From Paludibacteraceae bacterium (GTDB lineage: Bacteria > Bacteroidota > Bacteroidia > Bacteroidales > Paludibacteraceae), in NCBI GenBank assembly GCA_017541805.1, contig JAFXYK010000001.1, positions 1 to 50,590 of the forward strand: a DNA stretch of 50,590 bases, written 5' to 3'. This document shows, piece by piece, positions 15,743-24,285 of this stretch. The notes beneath the pieces were generated by a model. That model was given only the letters and a program-made list of their open reading frames with translations, had not been told where the DNA came from and did no database searches. The position numbers and the translations under genes are program-made. The first letter of the stretch is position 1, and every line of letters starts with the position of its first letter.

Positions 15743-16576
15743 TTATTTTTCGTTTTTGTCACCTAAACATAGCATTACTTTGCCTAAATAGGAGCCATAC
15801 TTCTTCATTTGGCGCAAAGGCACCTCTTTCCCATCGAGGTTTTGAACGCTGAGATCGGTGACTAATTCATGCGTATGTCCACCTATCACGAGGTCAATTC
15901 CGCGGGTCTTAGCGACCATTTCTTTATCACAGGGTTCATCACCGTCATGTGGGTTCGTCCCCTGATGGCTGAGACAGATAACCACTTCGCATCCTTGTGC
16001 CCGGAGTGTATCGGCCATTCGTTGTGCTACCGCATAGGGTTCGAGGTACTTGATTGGACGGAAGTTATCGTCATCAATGACCGAATAGGGATAGCAACCC
16101 ATACCGAAGATACCTATCTTGATATCATTGCGCTCGAGGATGATGTAAGGTTTGACGATATCCTCCAATGGCGTACCGGTGCAGTCATAGTTAGCACAGA
16201 TGATAGGGAACTGCGCTTCGCGCAGGATAGCAGCCAAGGTGTCGAGACCGTTATCGAACTCATGGTTTCCGAGCGTAGCTGCATCGTATTTCATCCAGTT
16301 CATAGCTGCCACTTCGATGCGTCCGTGGAAGAAATTGAAGTACGGCGTACCTTGGCTAAAGTCACCTGCATCCAACAAGAGCAGGTTCGGATCCGCTTCA
16401 CGCTCTTGGTTAATCACACCTATACGGCGGGCATATCCGCCGATATTCTTCTCATCTTCCGGTAAGATCTGTGAATGGGTGTCATTGGTGTGCAGGATGG
16501 TCAGTTGTCTACACTCCGGCGTCTTGGCGCAAGCCACGAACAACACCGCTGTCAAAAGGAAAATTGTCTTTTTCAT
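15743..16576 (-). CDS. lipoprotein metallophosphatase, 5'-nucleotidase N-terminal domain only
   Basis: The 277 residues form the calcineurin-like metal-binding half of UshA-type 5'-nucleotidases: HTNDTHSQ (about 29-36), DAGDFSQG, GNHEFDNG, LSHQG and GGHTHE, which supply the dimetal ligands. A signal peptide ends in a lipobox (LFVAC), so it is exported and lipid-anchored. The substrate-binding C-terminal domain is missing here and is encoded at 5421-6194, nine kilobases away. It follows mutL by 42 nt. By itself it could act as a phosphatase or cyclic phosphodiesterase; nucleotide specificity is uncertain. Confidence 0.9.
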   Translation of the reverse strand: MKKTIFLLTAVLFVACAKTPECRQLTILHTNDTHSQILPEDEKNIGGYARRIGVINQEREADPNLLLLDAGDFSQGTPYFNFFHGRIEVAAMNWMKYDAATLGNHEFDNGLDTLAAILREAQFPIICANYDCTGTPLEDIVKPYIILERNDIKIGIFGMGCYPYSVIDDDNFRPIKYLEPYAVAQRMADTLRAQGCEVVICLSHQGTNPHDGDEPCDKEMVAKTRGIDLVIGGHTHELVTDLSVQNLDGKEVPLRQMKKYGSYLGKVMLCLGDKNEK

Positions 16577-16618
16577 ACTATTATTTTTTTCGTTAAGTCT
16601 TATTTTGGGGCGGTTGGA

Positions 16619-18424
16619 TTAGAACCGCTTACTGATCTCATCGTCGGACCAAAGATCAAAGATCTTTTTTCCGTCCGGTGTATAGCGGAATTGGGGCAGT
16701 ACGACCAGTCGGGCAAGCAAGTCCCGCATCTCTGTTTCGGTCAGTGTCTTGCCGTATGGAATAGCTCCGTTTTCCGCCAATGCTTTAGCTATTTGTTCAC
16801 GCCATTCAACTTGGGTATTCGCGCCGCGTTCCTGCACTTGCAGGATGATATGCTGCAGGACAGGTATGGGATTCTGGTTGGCTATCTGCGCCGGCACTCC
16901 TTGTATCGAATAACTATCGGGACTGAGTTGCTCGAGATCAAAACCTATCGCCTTGAGATCCTGTGTCATTTGCTTGACGAGCACCATCTCATCCGGCGTA
17001 AGGGAGAGCACTTCGGGAAAGAGCAGTTGCTGCATAGCACCGTGTGTATGCGTCAGTTGGTCGAGGAACTGTGCATAGAGAACGGTCATGTGCGCTCTAT
17101 GTTGGTTAACGAGCACCAGTCCGCGTTCCGAAGCAACAAAGATATAACGTCCTCCATACGGCCATATGGGACAGTTCTCTGCATCATCAGCGGATAAGAT
17201 GTCCTGTAGCGGATCGCGGTGTGGTTCGGCCTTCGGCCGTTCAGTCCGCAGGTCCTCATAGAGGGTGTCCCACTGTTTGATTGGTTTGTCGGGATAGACA
17301 ACCGCTCCGCGTTTATGGAAGGGGTTGTAAGTCGGATCTATCTTGATCTCCGGTTGTAACACCGGTTCATGAGTTAGCAAAGGGATGTCGAGGCTACCTC
17401 GCGTATCAAAATCGATGGTAGGCGAGAGGGTGAATTTTCCTAGCGCTTCCCGCACGGAAGCCATGAGGATCTGGAAGATCGTTTGTTCGTCGGCGAACTT
17501 GATCTCCGTTTTGGTAGGATGGATATTGACATCTATCGCCTCGGGATTGATGTCAAAATAGATAAAGAAAGAAGGCTGATAGTCATTGGGCAACATGCCG
17601 GAATAGGCAGTGAGCACCGCTTTCTGGAAATACGGATGGCGCATATAGCGTCCGTTCACGAAGAAATACTGTTCGGACTTACGTGTGGCGTTCTCCGGTT
17701 TGACTACAAACCCTCTGATAGCAACCATCTCCGTCTCCGTATGCACCTCCACAAAAGCAGAGGTATAAACATTCCGTTTAGGGTTACCAAACACCGCTTC
17801 GATGCGTTGTTTCTCCGTGCCCGCAGGCAGTTCCATAAGTATCTCGTCATTATGGACAAAGGTAAAACTTACCTTCGGATAGACGAGCACGATATGATAA
17901 AACTCGGTGAGCAGGTTTCGCAGTTCGGTCTGGTCGGTTTTGAGAAATTTACGCCGAACAGGTACGTTGAAGAATAGGTTTTTTACTTTGATATTCGTTC
18001 CGACGGGACAACTGCAAGGTTCTTGCCGAACGACATCGGATCCGTGTATCTCGATGAGTGTTCCGGTCTCATCCTGTGCCCGGCGTGTGGTCATCTCCAC
18101 TTGTGCTACTGCACATATAGAAGCTAACGCTTCTCCGCGGAAACCCATGGTGCGAAGGGAGAAGAGATCCTGCGCTTCGCGTATCTTACTGGTAGCATGC
18201 CGCTCGAACGCCAGGCGAGCATCCATCTCACTCATACCTACGCCATCATCTATCACCTGCAGAAGCGTGCGACCCGCATCGCGTACGATGACCTGCACAC
18301 GCGTTGCGCCGGCGTCGAGGCTGTTCTCTACGAGTTCTTTCAGACACGAAGCAGGGCGTTGGATCACCTCTCCTGCTGCGATCTGATTAGCTACGCTATC
18401 CGGTAATAAATGTATGACGTCCAC
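16619..18424 (-). CDS. mutL: DNA mismatch repair protein MutL
   Basis: Couples MutS mismatch recognition to strand removal. The N-terminal GHKL ATPase is intact: IAAGEVIQRPASCLKELVENSLDAGAT (about 15-41), DDGVGM, and MGFRGEALASI with HATSK before it. The C-terminal dimerisation domain shows NQHRAHMTVLYAQ where endonuclease-type MutL has DQHA-x2-E-x4-E; the Asp and both Glu are replaced, so cleavage activity through that motif is doubtful. The protein ends in YTPDGK. 601 residues is normal. Downstream in the operon is the 5'-nucleotidase half. Confidence 0.95.
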   Translation of the reverse strand: MDVIHLLPDSVANQIAAGEVIQRPASCLKELVENSLDAGATRVQVIVRDAGRTLLQVIDDGVGMSEMDARLAFERHATSKIREAQDLFSLRTMGFRGEALASICAVAQVEMTTRRAQDETGTLIEIHGSDVVRQEPCSCPVGTNIKVKNLFFNVPVRRKFLKTDQTELRNLLTEFYHIVLVYPKVSFTFVHNDEILMELPAGTEKQRIEAVFGNPKRNVYTSAFVEVHTETEMVAIRGFVVKPENATRKSEQYFFVNGRYMRHPYFQKAVLTAYSGMLPNDYQPSFFIYFDINPEAIDVNIHPTKTEIKFADEQTIFQILMASVREALGKFTLSPTIDFDTRGSLDIPLLTHEPVLQPEIKIDPTYNPFHKRGAVVYPDKPIKQWDTLYEDLRTERPKAEPHRDPLQDILSADDAENCPIWPYGGRYIFVASERGLVLVNQHRAHMTVLYAQFLDQLTHTHGAMQQLLFPEVLSLTPDEMVLVKQMTQDLKAIGFDLEQLSPDSYSIQGVPAQIANQNPIPVLQHIILQVQERGANTQVEWREQIAKALAENGAIPYGKTLTETEMRDLLARLVVLPQFRYTPDGKKIFDLWSDDEISKRF

Positions 18425-18461
18425 ACCTTATTATATTATATATAGGGCGACCTAAGCCGTC

Positions 18462-18698
18462 CTACAGTAATACATAAAAAGTAAAGATGAGCAAGGTGAG
18501 CAGCGCCACAAGGAAGATCAGACGCGACTGCTGTTTCTTACGCAGTGTGGTCATATTCTTCTCATGCTCTTCGCGGAAAGTTCCGCGATGGAGACGCGCA
18601 AGTTGTTTCTCCTTGCGCGCCTCTTTCTCGGGATCATAGTAAATAGGACGATAGTCCCATTTACGGGGTTCCTTCACTTTCGGAAATAATACCGACAT
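18462..18698 (-). CDS. small tail-anchored membrane protein of unknown function
   Basis: A 78-residue protein with a polar, strongly basic N-terminal part (YDPEKEARKEKQLARL) likely to be a cytoplasmic helix, then a single hydrophobic segment at about 60-77 ending the protein. Similar small proteins precede mutL in Bacteroidetes. Its start codon overlaps the stop of the upstream OmpA/TPR gene by one base (TAATG), so translation is probably coupled. No enzymatic function can be suggested. Confidence 0.7.
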   Translation of the reverse strand: MSVLFPKVKEPRKWDYRPIYYDPEKEARKEKQLARLHRGTFREEHEKNMTTLRKKQQSRLIFLVALLTLLIFTFYVLL

Positions 18699-20380
18699 TA
18701 CTTAACGATTGCTTGGAAGTCAGCGTCCTCAGCGAACTTAGCGAACTCGATGTCGCCAGCAGCACGCGTCTTGAAGGAAGCGTCCTGTGCAATAGCGGAC
18801 TTCAGGTTAGCGATCACAGCATTACGGTCATTGGTACGTGCACCTACGACAGCCTTGAGGTAAGCAGTAGTAGCATTCGGTTCCTTAACAGCATCGAGGG
18901 TCTTCGCAGCTGCGTCATACTCCTCGTTGAGGATCTGCTGGGTAGCTGCATTGTTCGATGCCTTGCTGCCGTATGCTTTCTTAGCTGCTGCATAGTCACC
19001 TTTCTTGGTGTAGAGCAGACCAAGTGCTGCGTCGAGGTCACCGGTCGTTCCGGCAGCTTTACCGAGGTACTCCTCTGCCTGTTGCAGATCGTTGTCAGCC
19101 ATAGCAGCCAAGCCGGCGTTGAAGTTCACGTCCGGATCGTTGGCTTTGATCGTGAGGGCTTTACCGAAGCAACGGCGAGCCTCAGCAATATTACCGTCAG
19201 CGAAGTAGATCTGACCCATGCTGTTCCATGCGCGATAGTCGCCATAGAGATTGGCAGCCTTCGCATATATGGCCATTTTCTCCTCTTTGTCATTGGTGAG
19301 CGTAGCTGCATAGAGTAACTCCTCTACGTTGAGTTGAGCCGGGTCGTTCTTCACGATCTCACGGATCTCGTCGTCAGACTTACCGATGATGTCGGTAGTG
19401 AGGATCAGGCGGCTGCGACGGAGTGCCGGCAGAATCTCATCCTTAATGGTACCATAAACCGAGCTGAGGTTCTTGATTTGTGCCTCGCGCTCTTCGGGAT
19501 CACTATACATAGAGAGGACACGCAGTACAAGTTCTTTATCCTGCATATTGCTGTTCTCCATAGCAGCTTGGAATCCAGCCCAGTCTTCTGCGGTAATATT
19601 CGACTCAATGTCTTTTTTCACTTTGTTCTTACGCAGGTCATTCTTAAGGAAGTTCGCCGCAGCTTTCTGACGGTTCTGCGCCAGTTTCTCGTTCAGCGCT
19701 TGAGCACCATCCGGAGAAGCATAGCCGGCAACCTCGATCTTATTGATCTCTTTGCGCTCTGCTTTTTGTGCATCCTTGATAGCAGCCTGCAGGGCCTTTA
19801 CGTCGTCGCTCTTCGTCTCTGACGAACGCACGTTAGCTTGTTGGATAAGGAACTTGATGTCAGCCTCTGTGAGCTCTTGGATAACACGTTGGAACTTATC
19901 CGGCGTGGTAGCCGTAGCATCCTTGCCTACTTTTGCCAATTCCGGCGTAGTGATCACACCGTCTGCGATTTTTACATCCGGGATGTTAATCACTTTCTTT
20001 CCGATACGTGCATCAAAACGCAGATAGAGTTCCGACTCTTTCATCTCAGGTACATAAGTTACCTCGAAGTGCTGCGAATAAGTACCACCGTTCTTGTAAC
20101 TAACGGTCTTACCATTCTCTTTTGCTTTCTCACCTACGTAGGTGACAGGCTCACCAAGTGCCTCTTGACCGTTATACTTCAATACCGGAGTAACAACGAG
20201 CACACCCTTCTTCGCGAATTTCTTTGCAGGGAAAGTACCCGTGATGTCTGCAGCTACTTTACCGCCCTTGAGCTCCAATGTACCGGGGTTAACGGTAATT
20301 TGCTCAGGTTTGTTCAGTTTGCCGCACGATGCCAACATCACTACAGAAGCGATGAGGCCAAGTAATAAACTTTTTTTCAT
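18698..20380 (-). CDS. OmpA/TPR envelope lipoprotein of unknown role
   Basis: A 560-residue lipoprotein (lipobox LASC, Cys19). After an N-terminal beta-rich region (about 25-140) comes an OmpA-like segment at 212-250 (KIEVAGYASPDG, then LAQNRQKAAANFL) that in the family binds peptidoglycan, then tetratricopeptide-like repeats at about 385-480 with the W-G-Y/F-A/G pattern. It may link the outer membrane to the cell wall and act as a scaffold. Starts at 20380 or 20386 are both possible; the first gives the typical MKKSLLL signal. It lies directly after the Ala/Lys/Pro-rich membrane protein. Confidence 0.75.
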   Translation of the reverse strand: MKKSLLLGLIASVVMLASCGKLNKPEQITVNPGTLELKGGKVAADITGTFPAKKFAKKGVLVVTPVLKYNGQEALGEPVTYVGEKAKENGKTVSYKNGGTYSQHFEVTYVPEMKESELYLRFDARIGKKVINIPDVKIADGVITTPELAKVGKDATATTPDKFQRVIQELTEADIKFLIQQANVRSSETKSDDVKALQAAIKDAQKAERKEINKIEVAGYASPDGAQALNEKLAQNRQKAAANFLKNDLRKNKVKKDIESNITAEDWAGFQAAMENSNMQDKELVLRVLSMYSDPEEREAQIKNLSSVYGTIKDEILPALRRSRLILTTDIIGKSDDEIREIVKNDPAQLNVEELLYAATLTNDKEEKMAIYAKAANLYGDYRAWNSMGQIYFADGNIAEARRCFGKALTIKANDPDVNFNAGLAAMADNDLQQAEEYLGKAAGTTGDLDAALGLLYTKKGDYAAAKKAYGSKASNNAATQQILNEEYDAAAKTLDAVKEPNATTAYLKAVVGARTNDRNAVIANLKSAIAQDASFKTRAAGDIEFAKFAEDADFQAIVK

Positions 20381-20405
20381 ATGCATAAAAATTGTTTTGT
20401 TGGTT

Positions 20406-20999
20406 TTACTTTTCATCCAAACTCGTCAAACGATGCGAAATATTGACGTACAGTTTGATAACCGCATACTGTACCAAAGTGGAGACAACGATACAGATAC
20501 CGGTTCCAATAAGAGTAGCACCCATATCCGGTCCATCGACGTACTGCGCCATGAATGAGTCTTCGCTAGCCTCCAGTATCACACCACCTGCGATGCATGC
20601 TACGGCAGCGATTAGGCCAATTACTAGGTAGAAATAGGCGAAGAAAGTCATCAAGCGCTCGTCGCCGGTCTTTTTGATTTTCTTCGGTTCCTGCTTCGGA
20701 ACCTGCGGCATTTCCACTTTAATCTCCGGCGCCGGTTCGGCAGCCTTAATCTCTAGGATTGCAGCTTTGACAGCCGTATAAACAGCGGTTTGAACCTCTT
20801 CTTTGGTCAACTGCGGAGCAGGAGCGGCTTTCGGTTGAGGTGCCATCTTCGGTTTCGGCTCTGCTTTGGGTTTCGGCTCAGCCTTTGGCTTAGCGGCCTT
20901 CGGAGCTTTCGCTGCTTTCGGTTTAGCGGCTTTCGGAGCCTTTGCTGCAGCAGGAGCGACCTTTGCTGCAGCTTCTTCTTTAACTACTTTTTTTGCCAT
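20406..20999 (-). CDS. Ala/Lys/Pro-rich protein with two membrane segments
   Basis: Residues 1-62 are nearly all Ala, Lys and Pro in repeats of the type KAAKPKA and KPKAEP, like histone H1-like or TonB-like linkers. A short helix follows (65-85), another Pro/Glu/Lys linker, then two hydrophobic segments at about 117-142 and 160-182 joined by a short acidic loop, and a short C-terminal tail. With no signal peptide, the basic N-terminus is probably cytoplasmic and might bind DNA, ribosomes or acidic polymers. It has its own promoter (21052-21083) and leads the OmpA/TPR-mutL group. Function unknown. Confidence 0.7.
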   Translation of the reverse strand: MAKKVVKEEAAAKVAPAAAKAPKAAKPKAAKAPKAAKPKAEPKPKAEPKPKMAPQPKAAPAPQLTKEEVQTAVYTAVKAAILEIKAAEPAPEIKVEMPQVPKQEPKKIKKTGDERLMTFFAYFYLVIGLIAAVACIAGGVILEASEDSFMAQYVDGPDMGATLIGTGICIVVSTLVQYAVIKLYVNISHRLTSLDEK

Positions 21000-21051
21000 A
21001 ATATTGCGTATTTATCACATGTGATTGTTGTTTCTACACTATTTTGCGCTG

Positions 21052-21083
21052 CAAAATTACAACAAATATTTGGAATATGCAAA
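21052..21083 (-). promoter_or_regulatory. promoter of the Ala/Lys/Pro-rich gene
   Basis: TTTG (21080-21083) and TAATTTTG (21052-21059) on the minus strand, 20-nt spacer. Shares 20 consecutive bases around the -7 box with the promoter at 8528-8558. Confidence 0.85.
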
Positions 21084-21142
21084 TAAATTCAACGTTTTTT
21101 TTGTTAATTTCTCAAAAAAGAGACCAAATCTATCGCGCGCGC

Positions 21143-21173
21143 TTGCATATATCAAAAAAAAGCAGTAAATTTG
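21143..21173 (+). promoter_or_regulatory. promoter of the sugar kinase/IOR operon
   Basis: TTG (21143-21145) and TAAATTTG (21166-21173), 20-nt spacer. The expected start of transcription lies at or just before the ATG at 21182, so the leader is very short or absent. Confidence 0.8.
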
Positions 21174-21181
21174 CAGGCGTT

Positions 21182-22093
21182 ATGGAAATATCACCTTCGA
21201 CAAAACGTGTTATCGGGATTGGCGAGACGGTGCTGGATATCTTATTTAAGAACAACCAACCGCAGAAAGCCGTTCCCGGAGGATCGACCTTCAACAGCAT
21301 AGTCTCGTTGGGTCGTGCCGGCGTTCCTTGTGCCATTGTGACGGAGACCGGTAGTGATCATGTAGGCGATATGATCTGTGGGTTCTTGAAAGAGAACGGT
21401 GTGTCGGATGAGTTTGTATGCCGGCACGCAGGGACTAAATCGCATATCACGTTGGCTTTTCTGAACGAACACAACGATGCGCAATACACATTCTACAAAG
21501 ACCACGCGACGGCTTTATTGGATGAGCGTTTACCAAAGATACAGTCGAATGATGTGGTGCTGTTCGGTTCGTTCTTTGCGATTAATCCTGTGATCCGTCC
21601 GACAGTAGGTAAGCTCCTGCGCGAAGCAAAACAAGCAGGTGCGTGGTTGTATTACGATATCAATTTCAGGAAAAGTCACATCCCGGACATCCCGGATGTG
21701 ATCGGGAATATTGAAGAGAATATGGGGTTGGCCAATCTCGTGCGCGGTTCGAAAGAAGATTTTGAATATTTGTACGGGTTGAGTGATGAAGACGCGATTT
21801 ATGCGAAGGTAAAGCCGTATTGCGACACGTTCATCTTAACGGATGGCGCTCGCTTAATACGGGTATATACGCCGGCGGGTTGCGAGACCTATCCGGTAGA
21901 GAAAATTGAGACCGTGAGCACGGTAGGTGCCGGTGATAATTTCAATGCCGGCTATATCTACGCGATGTTGCAAGGAGCAACTAATCAAGCGGAACGCATT
22001 GCGATGGCGCAACGTTGGAGTCAGGACGTATGCCGGCAGATCGGGAATAACATCAGCGATGCATTGGTACAACAGATTCGTAAAAATTATTAA
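21182..22093 (+). CDS. PfkB-family carbohydrate kinase (fructokinase-like)
   Basis: Sugar or nucleoside kinase of 303 residues with the PfkB motifs PGGSTFNSIVSLGRAG (about 32-47) and STVGAGDNFNAGY (C-terminal catalytic motif with the general-base Asp). The start at 21182 is chosen because a longer frame begins upstream of the promoter and would not be transcribed. The substrate is not determined; family resemblance is to fructokinases. It is the first gene of a ten-gene plus-strand run that includes indolepyruvate oxidoreductase, with no obvious functional link. Confidence 0.85.
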   Translation: MEISPSTKRVIGIGETVLDILFKNNQPQKAVPGGSTFNSIVSLGRAGVPCAIVTETGSDHVGDMICGFLKENGVSDEFVCRHAGTKSHITLAFLNEHNDAQYTFYKDHATALLDERLPKIQSNDVVLFGSFFAINPVIRPTVGKLLREAKQAGAWLYYDINFRKSHIPDIPDVIGNIEENMGLANLVRGSKEDFEYLYGLSDEDAIYAKVKPYCDTFILTDGARLIRVYTPAGCETYPVEKIETVSTVGAGDNFNAGYIYAMLQGATNQAERIAMAQRWSQDVCRQIGNNISDALVQQIRKNY

Positions 22094-22105
22094 CTTTTCG
22101 ATATC

Positions 22106-23710
22106 ATGAAACATTTACTTTTAGGAGATGAGGCTATTGCCCAAGGAGCGATAGATGCCGGATTGAGTGGTGTCTATGCTTATCCCGGAACCCCTTCGAC
22201 AGAAATCACGGAGTATATCCAAGGGTTCGTCAAGGCTACGGGAGATCCATCCGCTATCAGTTGCCGTTGGGCGACCAATGAGAAGACTGCTATGGAGGCA
22301 GCATTAGGTATGTCATACATGGGTAAGCGTGCGTTGGTATGTATGAAACACGTAGGTATGAACGTGTGTGCGGATGCATTTATGAATGCCGCTATCACAG
22401 GAGTCAACGGAGGTCTGATCGTAGTAGCTGCTGACGATCCGTCGATGCACTCGAGTCAGAACGAGCAGGACAGTCGTTTCTATGCCAAGTTCGCTATGAT
22501 TCCTTGCTTGGAACCGAGCAACCAACAGGAGGCTTATGACATGATGCAATACGGATTTGCATTGAGTGAGCGTCTGAAGACCCCTATCCTACTGCGCGTG
22601 ACGACACGTATGGCACACAGTAGAGCGGTAGTAGAGACGACCGACAAGTCGCAGCCGCAGAACACGATGTCGACGCCGGCAGACGTGAACCATTTTATCT
22701 TACTGCCTGCTTTTGCCAAACGCAACTATGCGGAGTTGGTAGCCGCTCAGTCATCGTTCCTCGAAGAGAGTGACCGCGCAGGCTATAACCGTTATGTACG
22801 TGGGACAAAGCCGGAGAAAGCAATTGTGACGACCGGTATCGGGTATAACTACCTGATGGAGAACTACGATGCATCGATGGGTTGCTCCATCCTGAAAATC
22901 ACCCAATATCCGTTGCCGAAAGCACTGATTGATAAGATGGTAGCCGACGGCGCCAAAGAGATTCTAGTGATTGAAGAAGGTCAACCGGTAGTAGAAGAGA
23001 TGCTACGCGGAATGATTCCTTCGGACATCGCCATCCATGGTCGCCTGACAGGCACATTACCGCGCATGGGAGAATTAAGTCCCGATTGTCTCCGTCCGGC
23101 CTTGGGTCTGAACGCCCTGCCGACGAAAGAAAAAGAAACAATTGTGGTAGGTCGTCCACCTGCACTGTGTCAGGGTTGTGGTCACCGCGACATGTACGCC
23201 GCACTGAATGAAGTAGCGCGAGAGTACCCGAATCCGCGCATCTTCGGTGATATCGGTTGTTACACATTAGGTGCTTTATCTCCTTTCCATGCGATTCATG
23301 CGTGCGTAGAGATGGGTGCTTCGGTGACGATGGCCAAAGGTGCTGCCGACGCCGGACAACATCCTGCGATAGCCGTCATTGGTGACAGCACGTTCACGCA
23401 CTCGGGTATGACCGGTCTGTTGGACTGCGTGAATGCGAACGCGAATGTAGTGGTATTGATCAGCGACAACCTGACAACGGGTATGACCGGCGGTCAAGAC
23501 AGTGCTGGAACAGGTCGTTTAGAGCAGATATGCTACGGTGTAGGTGTTCCGCAAGAGCATGTACGCGTTGTCGTTCCGCTGCCGAAAAACATGGAAGAGA
23601 TCAAGCAGGTGCTGCGCGAAGAGATTGATTATCCGGGCACTTCGGTTGTCATTGCACGAAGAGAGTGCATTCAAACATTAAAACGTCATTTAAAAGCCGC
23701 AAAGAAATGA
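22106..23710 (+). CDS. iorA: indolepyruvate:ferredoxin oxidoreductase, alpha subunit
   Basis: Thiamine-diphosphate enzyme that decarboxylates aryl pyruvates to aryl-acetyl-CoA and reduces ferredoxin. The N-terminal half has the Pyr-type domain (LLGDEAIAQGAIDAGLSGVYAYPGTPSTE) and the C-terminal half the ThDP-binding domain (QGCGHRDMYAALNE, GDIGCYTLG, IGDSTFTHSGMTGLLD). Archaeal and some bacterial IorA proteins end in a 2[4Fe-4S] ferredoxin domain; this 534-residue protein stops after VIARRECIQ and has none, so electrons must pass to another carrier. Its stop overlaps the iorB start (ATGA). Confidence 0.93.
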   Translation: MKHLLLGDEAIAQGAIDAGLSGVYAYPGTPSTEITEYIQGFVKATGDPSAISCRWATNEKTAMEAALGMSYMGKRALVCMKHVGMNVCADAFMNAAITGVNGGLIVVAADDPSMHSSQNEQDSRFYAKFAMIPCLEPSNQQEAYDMMQYGFALSERLKTPILLRVTTRMAHSRAVVETTDKSQPQNTMSTPADVNHFILLPAFAKRNYAELVAAQSSFLEESDRAGYNRYVRGTKPEKAIVTTGIGYNYLMENYDASMGCSILKITQYPLPKALIDKMVADGAKEILVIEEGQPVVEEMLRGMIPSDIAIHGRLTGTLPRMGELSPDCLRPALGLNALPTKEKETIVVGRPPALCQGCGHRDMYAALNEVAREYPNPRIFGDIGCYTLGALSPFHAIHACVEMGASVTMAKGAADAGQHPAIAVIGDSTFTHSGMTGLLDCVNANANVVVLISDNLTTGMTGGQDSAGTGRLEQICYGVGVPQEHVRVVVPLPKNMEEIKQVLREEIDYPGTSVVIARRECIQTLKRHLKAAKK

Positions 23711-24285
23711 AAAAAGATATTATTTTGGCAGGTGTCGGAGGTCAAGGTATCCTCTCCATTGCCACAGTTATTGGCGAAGCAGCATTGCAAGAAGGACTGT
23801 ATCTGAAGCAAGCCGAAGTACATGGAATGTCGCAACGCGGCGGAGACGTACAGTCCAACTTACGATTGTCTTCCGAACCGATCATGAGTGACCTGATTGC
23901 CAAAGGCGGTGCGGACCTGATCATCAGTCTGGAGCCCATGGAGGCTTTGCGATACACAGAATACCTGAAGCCGGACGGTTGGATTGTCAGCTCGTGTATC
24001 CCGTTCCTGAACATCCCTAATTATCCGGAATTAGAAGAGGTCTTGGCACGCATCAAAGCACATAAGAACCATGTCTTGTTGGATGTAGAGAGTTTGGCTA
24101 AAGAAGCCGGTGCGCCGGCACAGGCAGCGAACATGGTGCTGTTAGGTGCCGCCATCCCCATGTTAGGCATTGACCATGATAAGATGGTAGCCGGAGTGGC
24201 ACGTGTCTTTGCCCGGAAGGGAGAGCAAATAGTTAATTCGAACTTAGCAGCTGTGGAGGCCGGATATGCATTTTCCATTAGATAA
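23707..24285 (+). CDS. iorB: indolepyruvate:ferredoxin oxidoreductase, beta subunit
   Basis: The gamma-type domain partner of IorA, 192 residues, with the family N-terminus ILAGVGGQGILSIATVIGEAALQEGLYLKQAEVHGMSQRGG. The start at 23707 overlaps iorA by four bases and gives the normal N-terminus. Its 3' end overlaps the following aminotransferase gene by 20 nt, so the complex and the aminotransferase that feeds it are likely made together. Confidence 0.93.
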   Translation: MKKDIILAGVGGQGILSIATVIGEAALQEGLYLKQAEVHGMSQRGGDVQSNLRLSSEPIMSDLIAKGGADLIISLEPMEALRYTEYLKPDGWIVSSCIPFLNIPNYPELEEVLARIKAHKNHVLLDVESLAKEAGAPAQAANMVLLGAAIPMLGIDHDKMVAGVARVFARKGEQIVNSNLAAVEAGYAFSIR

